DNA of 42,516 bases. Source: an uncultured Ruminococcus sp. Its GTDB lineage: Bacteria; Bacillota; Clostridia; Oscillospirales; Acutalibacteraceae. Under the pieces are notes generated by a model, which ran no database searches, was not told the origin of the DNA, and saw nothing but the letters and a program-made list of their open reading frames with translations. This document shows, piece after piece, positions 1-7,807 of this stretch; within the stretch, counting starts at the first letter, position 1; each line of letters begins with the position of its first letter. Made by a program: the position numbers and the translations under genes. Location: the NCBI GenBank assembly GCA_902779615.1, contig CACZCM010000012.1, positions 51,778 to 94,293 on the forward strand. Reading direction: 5' to 3'.

Positions 1-262
1 TATGGCTTACAACAAAGCCGCCGCAGATCTGCGCTCCGGCAAGGTCGGCAATATTCCGCGTCAGCTTCAAAACAAGCATTATGACGGTGAAGATCAGGCT
101 GTCAAAGGGCAGTTTTACAAATACCCTCACGATTATCCGAATCACTGGGTCAAGCAGCAATATCTTCCCGATATACTGAAAGACGCCGGCTATTATGAAT
201 ATGGCGATAACAAGAATGAACAAGCGTTTAAAAAATATTGGGAGATGATCAAAGGGACTTAG
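1..262 (+). CDS. rarA: RarA (MgsA) replication-associated recombination protein, C-terminal fragment
   Basis: Only the last 86 residues are in the window; the gene enters from the left edge and stops with TAG at 260-262. The segment YKYPHDYPNHWVKQQYLP followed by a short acidic tail is typical of the C-terminal oligomerisation domain of RarA/MgsA, a AAA+ ATPase of the clamp-loader clade that acts at stalled replication forks. The ATPase domain lies outside the window, so its integrity cannot be judged. The apparent ATG at position 2 is an internal methionine, not a start. No terminator directly follows; the next 500 bases are repeat DNA. Confidence 0.85.
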   Translation, partial: MAYNKAAADLRSGKVGNIPRQLQNKHYDGEDQAVKGQFYKYPHDYPNHWVKQQYLPDILKDAGYYEYGDNKNEQAFKKYWEMIKGT

Positions 263-289
263 GAGAAATGGCGCTTACGGTATCTAATA

Positions 290-772
290 TTGACGCAGCA
301 TAAAGTTTTTTGCCAAGCTTTTTTTCAAAAAAGCTTGCGAGGGTACGGGGCGAGCAGCCCCGTAAAGGTACGCATCTCAAAAATTAATAAAAGAAACAAT
401 AATAAGCACGAAGTGCAAAAAAATAATAAAGTCCGCCCAACAAAAAAGAAGGCACGAGGCGAAGCCAATGTGCCGAATGGACGACAAATAAAGTATCGAT
501 CCATAAATGAGCCAATTTTTATTTCTTCGTCCGAATCCATAAATTTGCGTCGCCGTGTAACGGCGATATGAACTTGGTGCAGGCCGCAGCTTAGGAGCAT
601 GGTCACACAAAATTGCCTCTCTTTACAAAATAGTTCATAGAACTGTTTTGTAAATCCACCGAGAAAAGACCGGACGCAAGCTTTTTCAAAAAACTTGGCA
701 AAACTTTGTACTGTAGTATATTGAACTTAAGTTTTGCGCAGTTTTATTATTCGCTCATTTATAGCATAAACA
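290..772. repeat. Family 1 interspersed repeat, copy A, with inverted ends
   Basis: The 263-779 gap has no credible gene. Its left edge (296-345, GCATAAAGTTTTTTGCCAAG then an A/T-rich hairpin) is repeated in inverted form at its right edge (673-728, ending TTGAACTTAAG). The middle carries a segment with GCGTCGCCGTG (547-557) and CCGCAGCTTAGGAGCA (585-600), then a hairpin around 623-655. The same blocks recur at 2790-3033 and 11653-12108, and the ends recur at 7166-7395. ORFs here of up to 93 codons are unconvincing because they simply follow repeat sequence. This copy shows an uninterrupted version of the site that carries an insertion at 11786-11990. Confidence 0.7.
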
Positions 773-779
773 TTCTTCC

Positions 780-1691
780 CTACAAAAGTATTTTTTTCAA
801 CTCTTCGATATACATTTGAGCCGGCTTCCCCATCACCGTATCTTTTCTTTTTATATACCCGATCTCCATTGTGTCTTCATCATAACCCGTGGTGTCAAAC
901 GGGATCGCCTTGTAATCGCTGCCGTTCAGTTCCTCGCTGATTATCCCGCAGCAAAGCGTATATCCGTTTACACCTTTCATCAGGTTCAGCATCGTTGCCC
1001 TGTCGCAAGCCTTTATCGTTCTGCTGTATATATGTGTGCTGAGTATTTCTTCGGCTAAATAAAACGAACTCATCTCCCCCTGCTCAAATGACAGACACGG
1101 GTAACTGCTAAGATCGTCTATCCCGATCATTTGCTTATTCGCCAGCGGGTGACCCGCCCACAAATACACAAACACTCCGCACTGCGTCAGCGGATAAAAT
1201 TCCAGCGAGTTTGACCTCAGCAGCTTTGTTATCGCCGCTCTGTTGAACTGCGACATATACAATATCCCGACTTCGCTTCTCAGCGCCGCAACGTCGCTTA
1301 TGACTTCTTTTGTTTTTGTTTCTCTGATGGCAAATTCGTACTCCGCCGTGTCGTAGTGATCCACTACCGCCATAAACGCCTTTACCGCAAACGAATAGTG
1401 CTGCGTTGATACGCCGAATTTTCTCCGCTGCGGAACGTCCTCATTGTAACGCTCCCTCAGTTCGCAAAACCCGCTGTATACGCCCCTTGCGTACATCAGA
1501 AACTCTTCCCCGTCGGGCGTGAGCGTGACCCCTCGCCCGCTCCTGTGAAATATCGTTATGCCAAGCTCCTTCTCCAATTCTCTGACCGCGCTTGTAAGCG
1601 ACGGCTGAGCCGTATAAAGCAGCGACGCCGCTTTATTTATGGAGCCTTGCTCGGCGATCGTGATTATGTAGTGTAATTGCTGGATCGTCAT
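780..1691 (-). CDS. LysR-family transcriptional regulator
   Basis: About 303 residues, the usual LysR length. Residues 1-60 form the N-terminal winged helix-turn-helix (IQQLHYIITIAEQGSINKAA, then SLLYTAQPSLTSAVRELEKE), followed by a two-lobed periplasmic-binding-like effector domain. The reading frame opens at a GTG at 1700, but ATG at 1691 is preferred because AGAGGTG sits about 8 bases upstream of it. It is divergent from the FliB-like gene at 1750 with a gap of only 58 bases, the classical LysR regulator/target layout, so it may control that gene. The effector is unknown. Downstream is repeat copy A. Confidence 0.9.
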   Translation of the reverse strand: MTIQQLHYIITIAEQGSINKAASLLYTAQPSLTSAVRELEKELGITIFHRSGRGVTLTPDGEEFLMYARGVYSGFCELRERYNEDVPQRRKFGVSTQHYSFAVKAFMAVVDHYDTAEYEFAIRETKTKEVISDVAALRSEVGILYMSQFNRAAITKLLRSNSLEFYPLTQCGVFVYLWAGHPLANKQMIGIDDLSSYPCLSFEQGEMSSFYLAEEILSTHIYSRTIKACDRATMLNLMKGVNGYTLCCGIISEELNGSDYKAIPFDTTGYDEDTMEIGYIKRKDTVMGKPAQMYIEELKKILL

Positions 1692-1749
1692 TTGTAACAC
1701 CTCTTTCCCTAATTATACCACAAATTCCGCACTAAATGAAGGTAACCGT

Positions 1750-2781
1750 ATGAAAGATTTTTATCCGACTTTTTATAAAAGATTTAATTGTATCGCCAAT
1801 AAATGCGAGGACAGCTGCTGCAAGGATTGGGATATCGATGTTGACAGCGAAACCGAAAAATATTACAACACCGTAAAAGGCGAACTCGGCGATAAGATCC
1901 GCAGACTGACCGTGACCGATAAATACGGCGAGCGTGTTTTTATCAATAATACGGATTGCGGCGTCCGCTGCCCGTTCTGGAATAAAGATATGCTGTGTGA
2001 CATTTATATCGGACTCGGGGAAGAGCATTTGTCGCATACGTGCGCTAATTTCCCGAGAATGAAATTTACATACGGCGATTGTACGGAGCATATCCTTTCG
2101 TTCGCCTGCCCGGAAGCAGCAAGGTTTATGCTGAACAGCGAAAATGCATATGCCGATCTTGACGGCGACGAACGATTTTCTCAGGCCGACGATGAGATGT
2201 GGGCGTTTATGCTCGAATCGAGAAGGCGAACAGCAGAGATATTCCGCAGCGATGATCCGGTGATATATAAGCTGATGGACTGCCTTGTGATGAATATTCA
2301 GATACAGCGAATATTAGAGGGCGAAGAGCCTGCCCCGCTCGATCCGGAAGATTCGGTTCCGGCAGATGTAAGCCACATATTCACACTGCACGAAAACTTC
2401 GAGATCATGAGTGAACAGTGGAGAGAAACACTGACCGCAGCAGCCAAGGAGTGCGCAGATATAAAACTGTCACGTAGATTTGACGAAGCATTCGCAAAGT
2501 TTGCGGAATACTATATTTATCGCTATTACCTTGAATCGATCAGCTCGGGCGATGTACTATATGCTGTAAAGCGTATTGTATTTGCATATATAATAACAGC
2601 CGGAATACATTCATATGTAACAAGCCATAAGAGACCGTACAGCATAATGAGAATATTGCAGAGGTATTCTAAGGAAGTCGAGCATTCGTATGAAAATACA
2701 GAAACAATAAACGAGGTTTTATCGGAAGACGGGGAGTATACGGCAGAGAGGATAATGCTGATGCTTGAAAATTTTGGGTGA
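1750..2781 (+). CDS. FliB-like (flagellin lysine-N-methylase family) cysteine-rich protein
   Basis: A 343-residue protein whose N-terminus has the family signature: Y-P-x-F-Y then C14, C19, C23 and C24 in FNCIANKCEDSCCKDWDID, followed by further cysteines in NNTDCGVRCPFW, LCDIY and HTCANFPR. This cysteine layout is that of the YkgJ/FliB group, thought to bind a metal or Fe-S cluster. FliB of Salmonella methylates flagellin lysines, but no flagellar gene is visible here and many clostridial relatives are orphans, so the substrate is unknown. The start is supported by GAAGGT upstream of ATG 1750. It is transcribed divergently from a LysR gene, its probable regulator. Confidence 0.75.
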   Translation: MKDFYPTFYKRFNCIANKCEDSCCKDWDIDVDSETEKYYNTVKGELGDKIRRLTVTDKYGERVFINNTDCGVRCPFWNKDMLCDIYIGLGEEHLSHTCANFPRMKFTYGDCTEHILSFACPEAARFMLNSENAYADLDGDERFSQADDEMWAFMLESRRRTAEIFRSDDPVIYKLMDCLVMNIQIQRILEGEEPAPLDPEDSVPADVSHIFTLHENFEIMSEQWRETLTAAAKECADIKLSRRFDEAFAKFAEYYIYRYYLESISSGDVLYAVKRIVFAYIITAGIHSYVTSHKRPYSIMRILQRYSKEVEHSYENTETINEVLSEDGEYTAERIMLMLENFG

Positions 2782-2789
2782 TAACATTA

Positions 2790-3033
2790 CCTTTGTCATT
2801 AACTTAAGGTTTTAGCGTCGGAGTGTCACGGCGAGGGAAACTCGACTCAAACCACAGCTTAAGGGCACGGTCACGCATCTAAAAGGGCTTGAGCATACAT
2901 CCTGCGGGCAATGGCGCTGTCTCCGCTGCCCTTGCAGCCTGCCCCTTTTTGAAAAAAGCGGGGTAAAACCTCTGTGCTGTTGCTCTATGGATTTTTTGCG
3001 CAATTTTACAAATTTGCTCATTTATAGTATATA
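2790..3033. repeat. Family 1 interspersed repeat, copy B
   Basis: The 2782-3066 gap starts with GTCATTAACTTAAGGTTTTA at 2794-2813, nearly the terminal sequence of the element at 11653. It then has GCGTCG, CACAGCTTAAGGGCACGGTC (2850s-2870s) and an A/T-rich hairpin near 2944-2965, and ends with GCGCAATTTTACAAATTTGC plus TCATTTATAG. The last blocks also end copy A near 735-768. No coding potential is convincing. The right end supplies the region just upstream of the sirtuin gene, so the repeat may carry or border its promoter. Confidence 0.65.
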
Positions 3034-3066
3034 TCTCGATTAAAAGAAAGACAAGGAGAGATCACT

Positions 3067-3795
3067 ATGCAGGAAACCACACAATCAAAGATCAACAAGC
3101 TCGGCGAGATGATCGAAAAAAGCCGCCGCATCGTGTTTTTCGGCGGAGCGGGTGTTTCTACCGAAAGCGGTATACCCGATTTTCGCAGCGCAGACGGACT
3201 GTACAACCAAAAGTATGACTACCCGCCCGAAGAGATACTTAGCCATACCTTCTTTTACAACAAAACGGAGGAGTTTTTCAAGTTTTACCGCGACAAGCTA
3301 GACAGCCGCCGCTTTGAACCAAACATTACCCATAAACGTTTAGCGAATCTCGAACAGGAGGGCAAGCTTTCGGCAGTCGTGACTCAGAATATTGACGGTC
3401 TTCACCAAAAGGCAGGCTCGAAGAACGTATTCGAGCTTCACGGCTCCGTTCTTCGAAATTACTGTACACGCTGCAAACGCTTTCACGAGCCGCAGGACGT
3501 ATTCGATACGAACGGCATTCCACGCTGCAGCTGCGGCGGGATCATAAAGCCCGACGTTGTGCTGTATGAAGAGCCGCTTGACGACAAGGTAGTCCGAAAG
3601 GCGATAAAAGCTATCCAAAACGCCGATATGCTTATCGTTGGAGGAACTTCACTTACGGTATACCCTGCCGGCAGCTATATCACATATTATAGGGGCGATC
3701 AGCTCGTTCTGGTCAACAAATCCAAAACTTCTTATGATTCAATTGCAAACTTGGTCATAAATGAAAGTCTGGGGTTGGTTTTCTCTCAAGTGTGA
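3067..3795 (+). CDS. cobB: NAD-dependent protein deacylase (sirtuin, Sir2/CobB family)
   Basis: Full-length 242-residue sirtuin. The NAD-binding signature GAGVSTESGIPDFR is at residues 27-40, TQNID at 107-111 and the catalytic histidine is H125 in ELHGS. A zinc ribbon is formed by C133, C136, C154 and C156 (CTRC and CSC). GGTSLTVYPA closes the Rossmann fold. It removes acyl groups from lysines using NAD+, giving nicotinamide and O-acyl-ADP-ribose, in the cytoplasm. ATG 3067 follows AAGGAGAG at good spacing. It appears monocistronic between repeat copy B and the promoter of the next gene. The acyl preference cannot be fixed by eye. Confidence 0.92.
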   Translation: MQETTQSKINKLGEMIEKSRRIVFFGGAGVSTESGIPDFRSADGLYNQKYDYPPEEILSHTFFYNKTEEFFKFYRDKLDSRRFEPNITHKRLANLEQEGKLSAVVTQNIDGLHQKAGSKNVFELHGSVLRNYCTRCKRFHEPQDVFDTNGIPRCSCGGIIKPDVVLYEEPLDDKVVRKAIKAIQNADMLIVGGTSLTVYPAGSYITYYRGDQLVLVNKSKTSYDSIANLVINESLGLVFSQV

Positions 3796-3836
3796 AGGAA
3801 AAATTTACAAATTATGAATAAATATCGAATTTGAGG

Positions 3837-3864
3837 TTGACTTTTTCAAAATCTATAGTATAAT
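3837..3864 (+). promoter_or_regulatory. Sigma-A-type promoter of the SPNTG surface protein gene
   Basis: TTGACT (3837-3842), a 16-base spacer and a perfect TATAAT (3859-3864), about 60 bases upstream of the ATG at 3923. The leader also holds the strong ribosome-binding site AGGAGGAAAAA. Confidence 0.75.
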
Positions 3865-3922
3865 TAGATCAGTGGTATTGTTACGGCATAATTTTATGCA
3901 GTGAACTTAGGAGGAAAAAGTC

Positions 3923-4213
3923 ATGAACAAGAGAATCGCAGGCGTCATTTGCGCTGCTCTTCTTATGATGTCTGCATCAGCAGTGCTGACAGCTTCGGCT
4001 GAGAAAGCGGAAATATCCCCCACCGTTGCGGCAAGCACGATCGATCTTGATTCGGGAAAAACCGAATCTGCAAACATTGAATTTAGCACCTACAACGGCA
4101 CAAAGTCGCCAAATACCGGCGTTCCCGCAACGGTTGCAATGCTTCCGATCGCGTTCGCTTCTTTGGCAGCGATGAGTGCGATCATCAGCAGCAAAAAGTC
4201 AGACGAAGAATGA
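3923..4213 (+). CDS. Small secreted protein with SPNTG sortase sorting signal
   Basis: 96 residues. Residues 1-26 are a signal peptide (K/R start, hydrophobic core, ASA cleavage site). A short threonine/serine-rich mature part follows, then SPNTG at residues 62-66, a hydrophobic segment (about 67-89) and a charged tail SSKKSDEE. That is a complete cell-wall sorting signal. SPxTG motifs are known for class B sortases such as Clostridioides difficile SrtB, and this window encodes a class B sortase at 33510-34382, the likely anchoring enzyme. The mature protein is only about 40 residues, so it may be a peptide-sized wall decoration rather than an enzyme. It has its own promoter and terminator. 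Confidence 0.75.
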   Translation: MNKRIAGVICAALLMMSASAVLTASAEKAEISPTVAASTIDLDSGKTESANIEFSTYNGTKSPNTGVPATVAMLPIAFASLAAMSAIISSKKSDEE

Positions 4214-4243
4214 TCCGCTTGTACTTATTTTTTCACAAACAAC

Positions 4244-4286
4244 AAAAGGCACTCGCTTCAACTCCGAGTGCCTTTTTGGTTTTTTA
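4244..4286 (+). terminator. Rho-independent terminator of the SPNTG gene
   Basis: GGCACTCG (4248-4255) pairs with CGAGTGCC (4265-4272). The stem is extended by AAAA/TTTT and followed by TTTTTGGTTTTTT. Confidence 0.85.
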
Positions 4287-4330
4287 AAAGCTCTGCGTTC
4301 AACGAGAAAAGACAAGCCGCGGGCTTATTG
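4281..4330 (+). repeat. Family 2 repeat, partial copy 1
   Basis: TTTTAAAAGCTCTGCGTTC followed by GACAAGCCGCGGGCTTATTG matches the first half (GCTCTGC arm and ACAAGCC hairpin) of the family 2 repeats at 13862 and 14098. The GTTCAGCAGGGG hairpin is absent. Confidence 0.55.
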
Positions 4331-4362
4331 CGGTCATATAAAAATCACTAAACCCGATCAGC

Positions 4363-4401
4363 AACAGCCGGAGGATATCCTGAATCCTCCGGCTGTTTTC
4401 A
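4363..4401 (+). terminator. Perfect 14-bp stem-loop, terminator-like
   Basis: AACAGCCGGAGGAT (4363-4376) pairs exactly with ATCCTCCGGCTGTT (4384-4397) and is followed by TTCATTT on the plus strand. It lies between the convergent SPNTG and CotH genes and may stop transcription in both directions. Confidence 0.6.
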
Positions 4402-4433
4402 TTTAATTTCAAGCGTGGGGTGTAGTTTGATCG

Positions 4434-6824
4434 TTAGTCATCATTCCATATAGAATAATATGTTATAATTTGCTTTTCGCCCAAGCGATAGTCACCATGG
4501 ACGGGAGCATTTTTTGTAAAACCAACACTGTAGCGAAGAACATAAAGCGCGTCGGCGCTGTCTATCACGTCATTGTCGTCGACGCATGCGCACATCATTT
4601 GTTGACTTGTTTCAAAGTATGCTAATCCTACCGAATACCGCAGGATCTTCAATGCGTCGCTTGAGGTAATAGTCATATCATCGTCAACATCGCCACGCAT
4701 AAATTCAAGCTTCACAATATTCTTTTCATTAAATTTATCTATGTAGCTGTCAGTATATTCCTGAAATTCGCCTTTATCGTCTTCGTAATAATAAGCGATC
4801 TCTTCATAAAGCAGATTATCCTCGGCAATAACACTTTTGGTCTTTTTCTCCGCTCCGTTGTTAAAAATCACTTTTACAGTTCCGTCGTCCTTAAAGCCGT
4901 ATTTCGTCAGATCGAGTTTGTAAATATCATTATCGAACTCAGCTTTCTCCATCTTAACTCCCGGCCATTCCATCTTGTTTACATCGTCATAGCAGTAGGC
5001 ATATATATCGTCCCAGTCCTCCCATGTCCACGTTCTGTAGCAATAGATATTAAGCGTATCGCCTGGGGTCTTTTCCTTAAATAATGATGTATCGAAAAAC
5101 TCTGCTCGCTGCGATGTGAAGTCCTTCAGATAATCCACCTGCTTATCAAAGCTTCTGCCCGATCCCGGCACGAGTACGTTCGCCTTGATATTCCAGCGGG
5201 TAAAATTCATCTCGGCGGCCTTGGTAAGATCGCTGCGGTACTGTTCGATGGATTTGAGGATCGTGCCGCTTGTTTTCTCGCTGCTGTTCAGTATCGTGAG
5301 CGCAGGCTTGAATTTTTCTTTATACAGACGGTTTACCTCACGGTTAAAATCGGTATGAGTGCAAAGCTCCACAAAGAAATTACGTCCTCCGTTGTTGCCC
5401 GGGGCTCTGGTACGAGCATATATCTCAGTGGGTGAATTCTTGTAGTCGAGGTTTCCGAACGCAACGTCAAAATCCCACACGGGGGCTGCGTGTACCTTGC
5501 CGTCTCCCTTTGAGTCTGAATCCTTGTAGAAAAAGCAGCTTGTAACGCCGCTGTCAACATTCAGCGAATACTCCTGAATAAGATACATCAGCGCTGCCGA
5601 CTCCATGTCAAGATACTCGCTGTAGTGTTTGCCTTTGTCGTTATATCCCGTGTCGGAATATATCGCGTCCTCCATCTCCTGCATAAAACCGCTGATATAT
5701 TCGACCTGCGCCTTACTGGCGGCTTCCGGGTTCTTAACAACAACACACTGGTTTCTGTTCGTCACAAAGCCCGACAGCTCGTCCGCGTACTTATTCGCGG
5801 TATCAAACTCCATCAGATAACCGCCCGTAATATCTTCGGGGTCATTGGGGATCTCAAAGTACTTTTTGCTGCCTTTTTCAGTGCCGGTGTCAACGTAGCT
5901 GTAGGAATCAAGATCGGCGTCGTTCACCTTTTCAGTTGCGTCTTCAATGTCGTTTATCTTAACAAGATTATTCTTGCCCGCCTCGACCTTCTCGCTAAGC
6001 TGATATACGCCTGCATAGTCGCCGTTGAGGTAAAGATTAACGTGATGTGAATCGGGCGAAAAATCCATTCCAAGCTCGTCCGAAAGATCGAATGCTATTT
6101 TGTTGCGAAGCATCGTATGATCCTGCGCATTCGCCAGTAGACACCACTTTTTGGAGGCGTCCATCCCGAGAAGCTCCGCCTTCTTGTCGAGCTTGATGTT
6201 ATACGGCTTTTTAATGAGTCTCCACGTAGTATTGCCTCTGCCCTTAATGTAGGAAAGCTCACCGTCGTAATTGACCTCTCCGTTATCGTCAACAACGATT
6301 ATCTGCCCGGATTCCTTAACGCTCTTGTTGCCGTGAATGCTGTTCATATCGCCTGTTTCGGTGTTGATATATATCGATCCCAAAGCGTGATCCTGCATAA
6401 CGGTCAAGGTGTATTCCTTGTCACCCGCTTTCATTATATATTCACCCTCGCCGTGTATAGCGGAAGTGACCTCGCCGCTCTTGATCGCCATTCCGTCGAT
6501 CGTGGGATCGCTCTCAAATGAATGCCACAGCGTCAGGGCATTAAGATCGGCTGATGCAGGCAAAAGCAGAAAATAACGGGTAGCCGCAGTTTTTCCGATA
6601 TGGGTCATCTCTTTACCCTTATCGATCTGAGCGAACCAACGGATAGCGTCCGGCGAATTCATATCGGCAGACGGCAGATTCGGGTCAGCGTCAGCCCAGA
6701 CCGCGGGAACATCGCTGCCGCTGTCGTTGTCATCTGCTGCAAACGCCGTCATCGGAGCGCACATAATCACAGCCGTCAGGACCAAAGCGGCAGCCCTTTT
6801 TCTGAACTTCAAGATGTTTGCCAT
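4434..6824 (-). CDS. Secreted CotH-domain protein with starch-binding-like module and C-terminal dockerin
   Basis: 796 residues with a signal peptide (about 1-29, ending AFAA). A CotH-like domain spans about 150-480: GRGNTTW near 195, KPYNIKLDKKAELLGM, LYLNGDYAGVYQLSEK, EFDTAN and WDFDVAFGN near 450. Residues about 587-690 (IYCYRTWTWEDWDDIYAYCY, WPGVKM, VIFNNG) resemble the CBM26 starch-binding family. The C-terminus (about 711-785) has two dockerin-type calcium repeats, GDVDDDMTITSSDALKILRY and DDNDVIDSADALYVLRYSVG. Dockerins plug enzymes into cohesin scaffolds, so this is probably a cellulosome/amylosome-type subunit. Bacterial CotH can act as a protein kinase, but activity here is unproven. 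ATG 6824 follows TAGGAGATGATC. Confidence 0.85.
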   Translation of the reverse strand: MANILKFRKRAAALVLTAVIMCAPMTAFAADDNDSGSDVPAVWADADPNLPSADMNSPDAIRWFAQIDKGKEMTHIGKTAATRYFLLLPASADLNALTLWHSFESDPTIDGMAIKSGEVTSAIHGEGEYIMKAGDKEYTLTVMQDHALGSIYINTETGDMNSIHGNKSVKESGQIIVVDDNGEVNYDGELSYIKGRGNTTWRLIKKPYNIKLDKKAELLGMDASKKWCLLANAQDHTMLRNKIAFDLSDELGMDFSPDSHHVNLYLNGDYAGVYQLSEKVEAGKNNLVKINDIEDATEKVNDADLDSYSYVDTGTEKGSKKYFEIPNDPEDITGGYLMEFDTANKYADELSGFVTNRNQCVVVKNPEAASKAQVEYISGFMQEMEDAIYSDTGYNDKGKHYSEYLDMESAALMYLIQEYSLNVDSGVTSCFFYKDSDSKGDGKVHAAPVWDFDVAFGNLDYKNSPTEIYARTRAPGNNGGRNFFVELCTHTDFNREVNRLYKEKFKPALTILNSSEKTSGTILKSIEQYRSDLTKAAEMNFTRWNIKANVLVPGSGRSFDKQVDYLKDFTSQRAEFFDTSLFKEKTPGDTLNIYCYRTWTWEDWDDIYAYCYDDVNKMEWPGVKMEKAEFDNDIYKLDLTKYGFKDDGTVKVIFNNGAEKKTKSVIAEDNLLYEEIAYYYEDDKGEFQEYTDSYIDKFNEKNIVKLEFMRGDVDDDMTITSSDALKILRYSVGLAYFETSQQMMCACVDDNDVIDSADALYVLRYSVGFTKNAPVHGDYRLGEKQIITYYSIWNDD

Positions 6825-7048
6825 AACTGATCATCTCCTAAAATAGTTTTGTTGTCAGATCGAAAAATGTTTTTCCGGATCTGATAAATATCGCACAGTA
6901 CGCCAATAATGATGAGTACATCATAGTCTACCGCCGTACCAACCATTGATATAAATAACTAAAAGTATTTCTTTAAAGGCATTATAACGTGTTGTTTATT
7001 CACAGCAGCGATCCGAACTTTAAAGACGAGTACCATCTCTCATTTCCA

Positions 7049-7077
7049 ATTATACAGTAATCATTGACAAGTTTCAA
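7049..7077 (-). promoter_or_regulatory. Promoter of the CotH-dockerin gene
   Basis: On the minus strand TTGAAA (7077-7072), a 17-base spacer and a perfect TATAAT (7054-7049). It lies about 215 bases before the start codon, implying a long 5' leader. I could not assign the leader to a known riboswitch. Confidence 0.65.
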
Positions 7078-7165
7078 TCAATTTGTAATATATTTATTCA
7101 ACCATTTCGAGGGTTTATCAACATCGAGTTTAATTCTTTAACCTAAAGGGGCGCGTCTTCGGGGA

Positions 7166-7395
7166 CAAAGTATTTAACTTCAGGTTCGATAGAGCACAGC
7201 ATAAAGTTTTCGCCAGGCCTTTTTCAAAAGGCTTGCGGTTTCCAAAGGCAGAGGTCTCCGCTGCCGCGTCGGTCGGTGCTTCTGCTTCGCCGTGGTCTCC
7301 CCCGTCGGGGACGTCTCCCAGCCGGAGACCCGCACCCCACACCCTCGGCAGCTTTTTTGAAAAAAAGCTGCGAAAAAAACTTTTAATTACTAGTT
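7166..7395. repeat. Family 1 interspersed repeat, copy C (short form)
   Basis: The left part (7166-7255: TTAACTTCAGGTTCGATAGA, GCACAGCATAAAGTTTTCGC, CTTGCGGTTTCCAAAGGCA) matches the reverse complement of 12020-12098 almost base for base. The right part (7358-7392) is a related hairpin, GCAGCTTTTTTGAAAAAAAG then CTGCG, in opposite orientation, so this copy also has inverted ends. The centre (7250-7345) is GC-rich and shares words such as GCAGAGGTCTCC and CGTCGGGGAC with 9285-9350. No gene is supported in 6825-7501. Confidence 0.65.
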
Positions 7396-7437
7396 TTTTA
7401 ACTCGTTCAAAAGCCGTGAATGCCGGATCAGTTTTAG

Positions 7438-7466
7438 TTGACAAACAAAGTCGATTATGATAGAAT
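7438..7466 (+). promoter_or_regulatory. Sigma-A-type promoter of the SCIFF gene
   Basis: Perfect TTGACA (7438-7443), a 17-base spacer and TAGAAT (7461-7466). AAAGGAGGGA then forms the ribosome-binding site before ATG 7502. Confidence 0.8.
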
Positions 7467-7501
7467 ACTAATGTGAATATTTTTAAAGGAGGGACTTCCT
7501 T

Positions 7502-7651
7502 ATGAAGAGAATCCAAACCATCGATACTCGTGATCTTAAGAAAAGCCTTAAGAACGGCGGCTGCGGTGAGTGCCAGACTTCCTGCCAGTCAGCGTGCAAA
7601 ACTTCTTGCGGCGTTGCCAATCAGCAGTGCGAGAAGTGCGTAAGCGAATAA
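7502..7651 (+). CDS. scfA: SCIFF (six-cysteines-in-forty-five) ranthipeptide precursor
   Basis: A 49-residue peptide with a basic leader (MKRIQTIDTRDLKKSLKN) and the family core GGCGECQTSCQSACKTSC. It has cysteines at 21, 24, 28, 32, 36, 43 and 46. SCIFF peptides are near-universal in Clostridia; their radical SAM maturase installs sulfur-to-carbon thioether crosslinks. The seventh cysteine (C46 in CEKC) is one more than the family name. The maturase gene follows 156 bases downstream on the same strand. A strong promoter and ribosome-binding site precede the gene and a hairpin follows it, so the peptide may be made in excess over the enzyme. Confidence 0.95.
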   Translation: MKRIQTIDTRDLKKSLKNGGCGECQTSCQSACKTSCGVANQQCEKCVSE

Positions 7652-7665
7652 TTTCGCTTGATGTG

Positions 7666-7712
7666 AACTGCCGTACCGGCGTGCATTTCAGCCAGCCGTG
7701 CGGCAGTTTATT
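7666..7712 (+). terminator. Hairpin between SCIFF and maturase (partial terminator)
   Basis: AACTGCCG (7666-7673) pairs with CGGCAGTT (7701-7708), with a further CGGC/GCCG inner pairing, followed by TATTTATGG. The weak T-tract suggests attenuation rather than full termination, separating a highly expressed peptide from a low-level enzyme. Confidence 0.55.
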
Positions 7713-7807
7713 TATGGTTACAGCCGAAAACTCTTTCCGCCGGCAAAAAACACGCGGATAATGATTCTGTACAATATATTCACAAACTACATAAAGGTCG
7801 TAATAAA

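Noticed and set aside
290-610. Overlapping ORFs of 77-93 codons on both strands
   Set aside because: They lie entirely in repeat copy A, have no ribosome-binding site and translate into low-complexity lysine- or phenylalanine-rich sequence.
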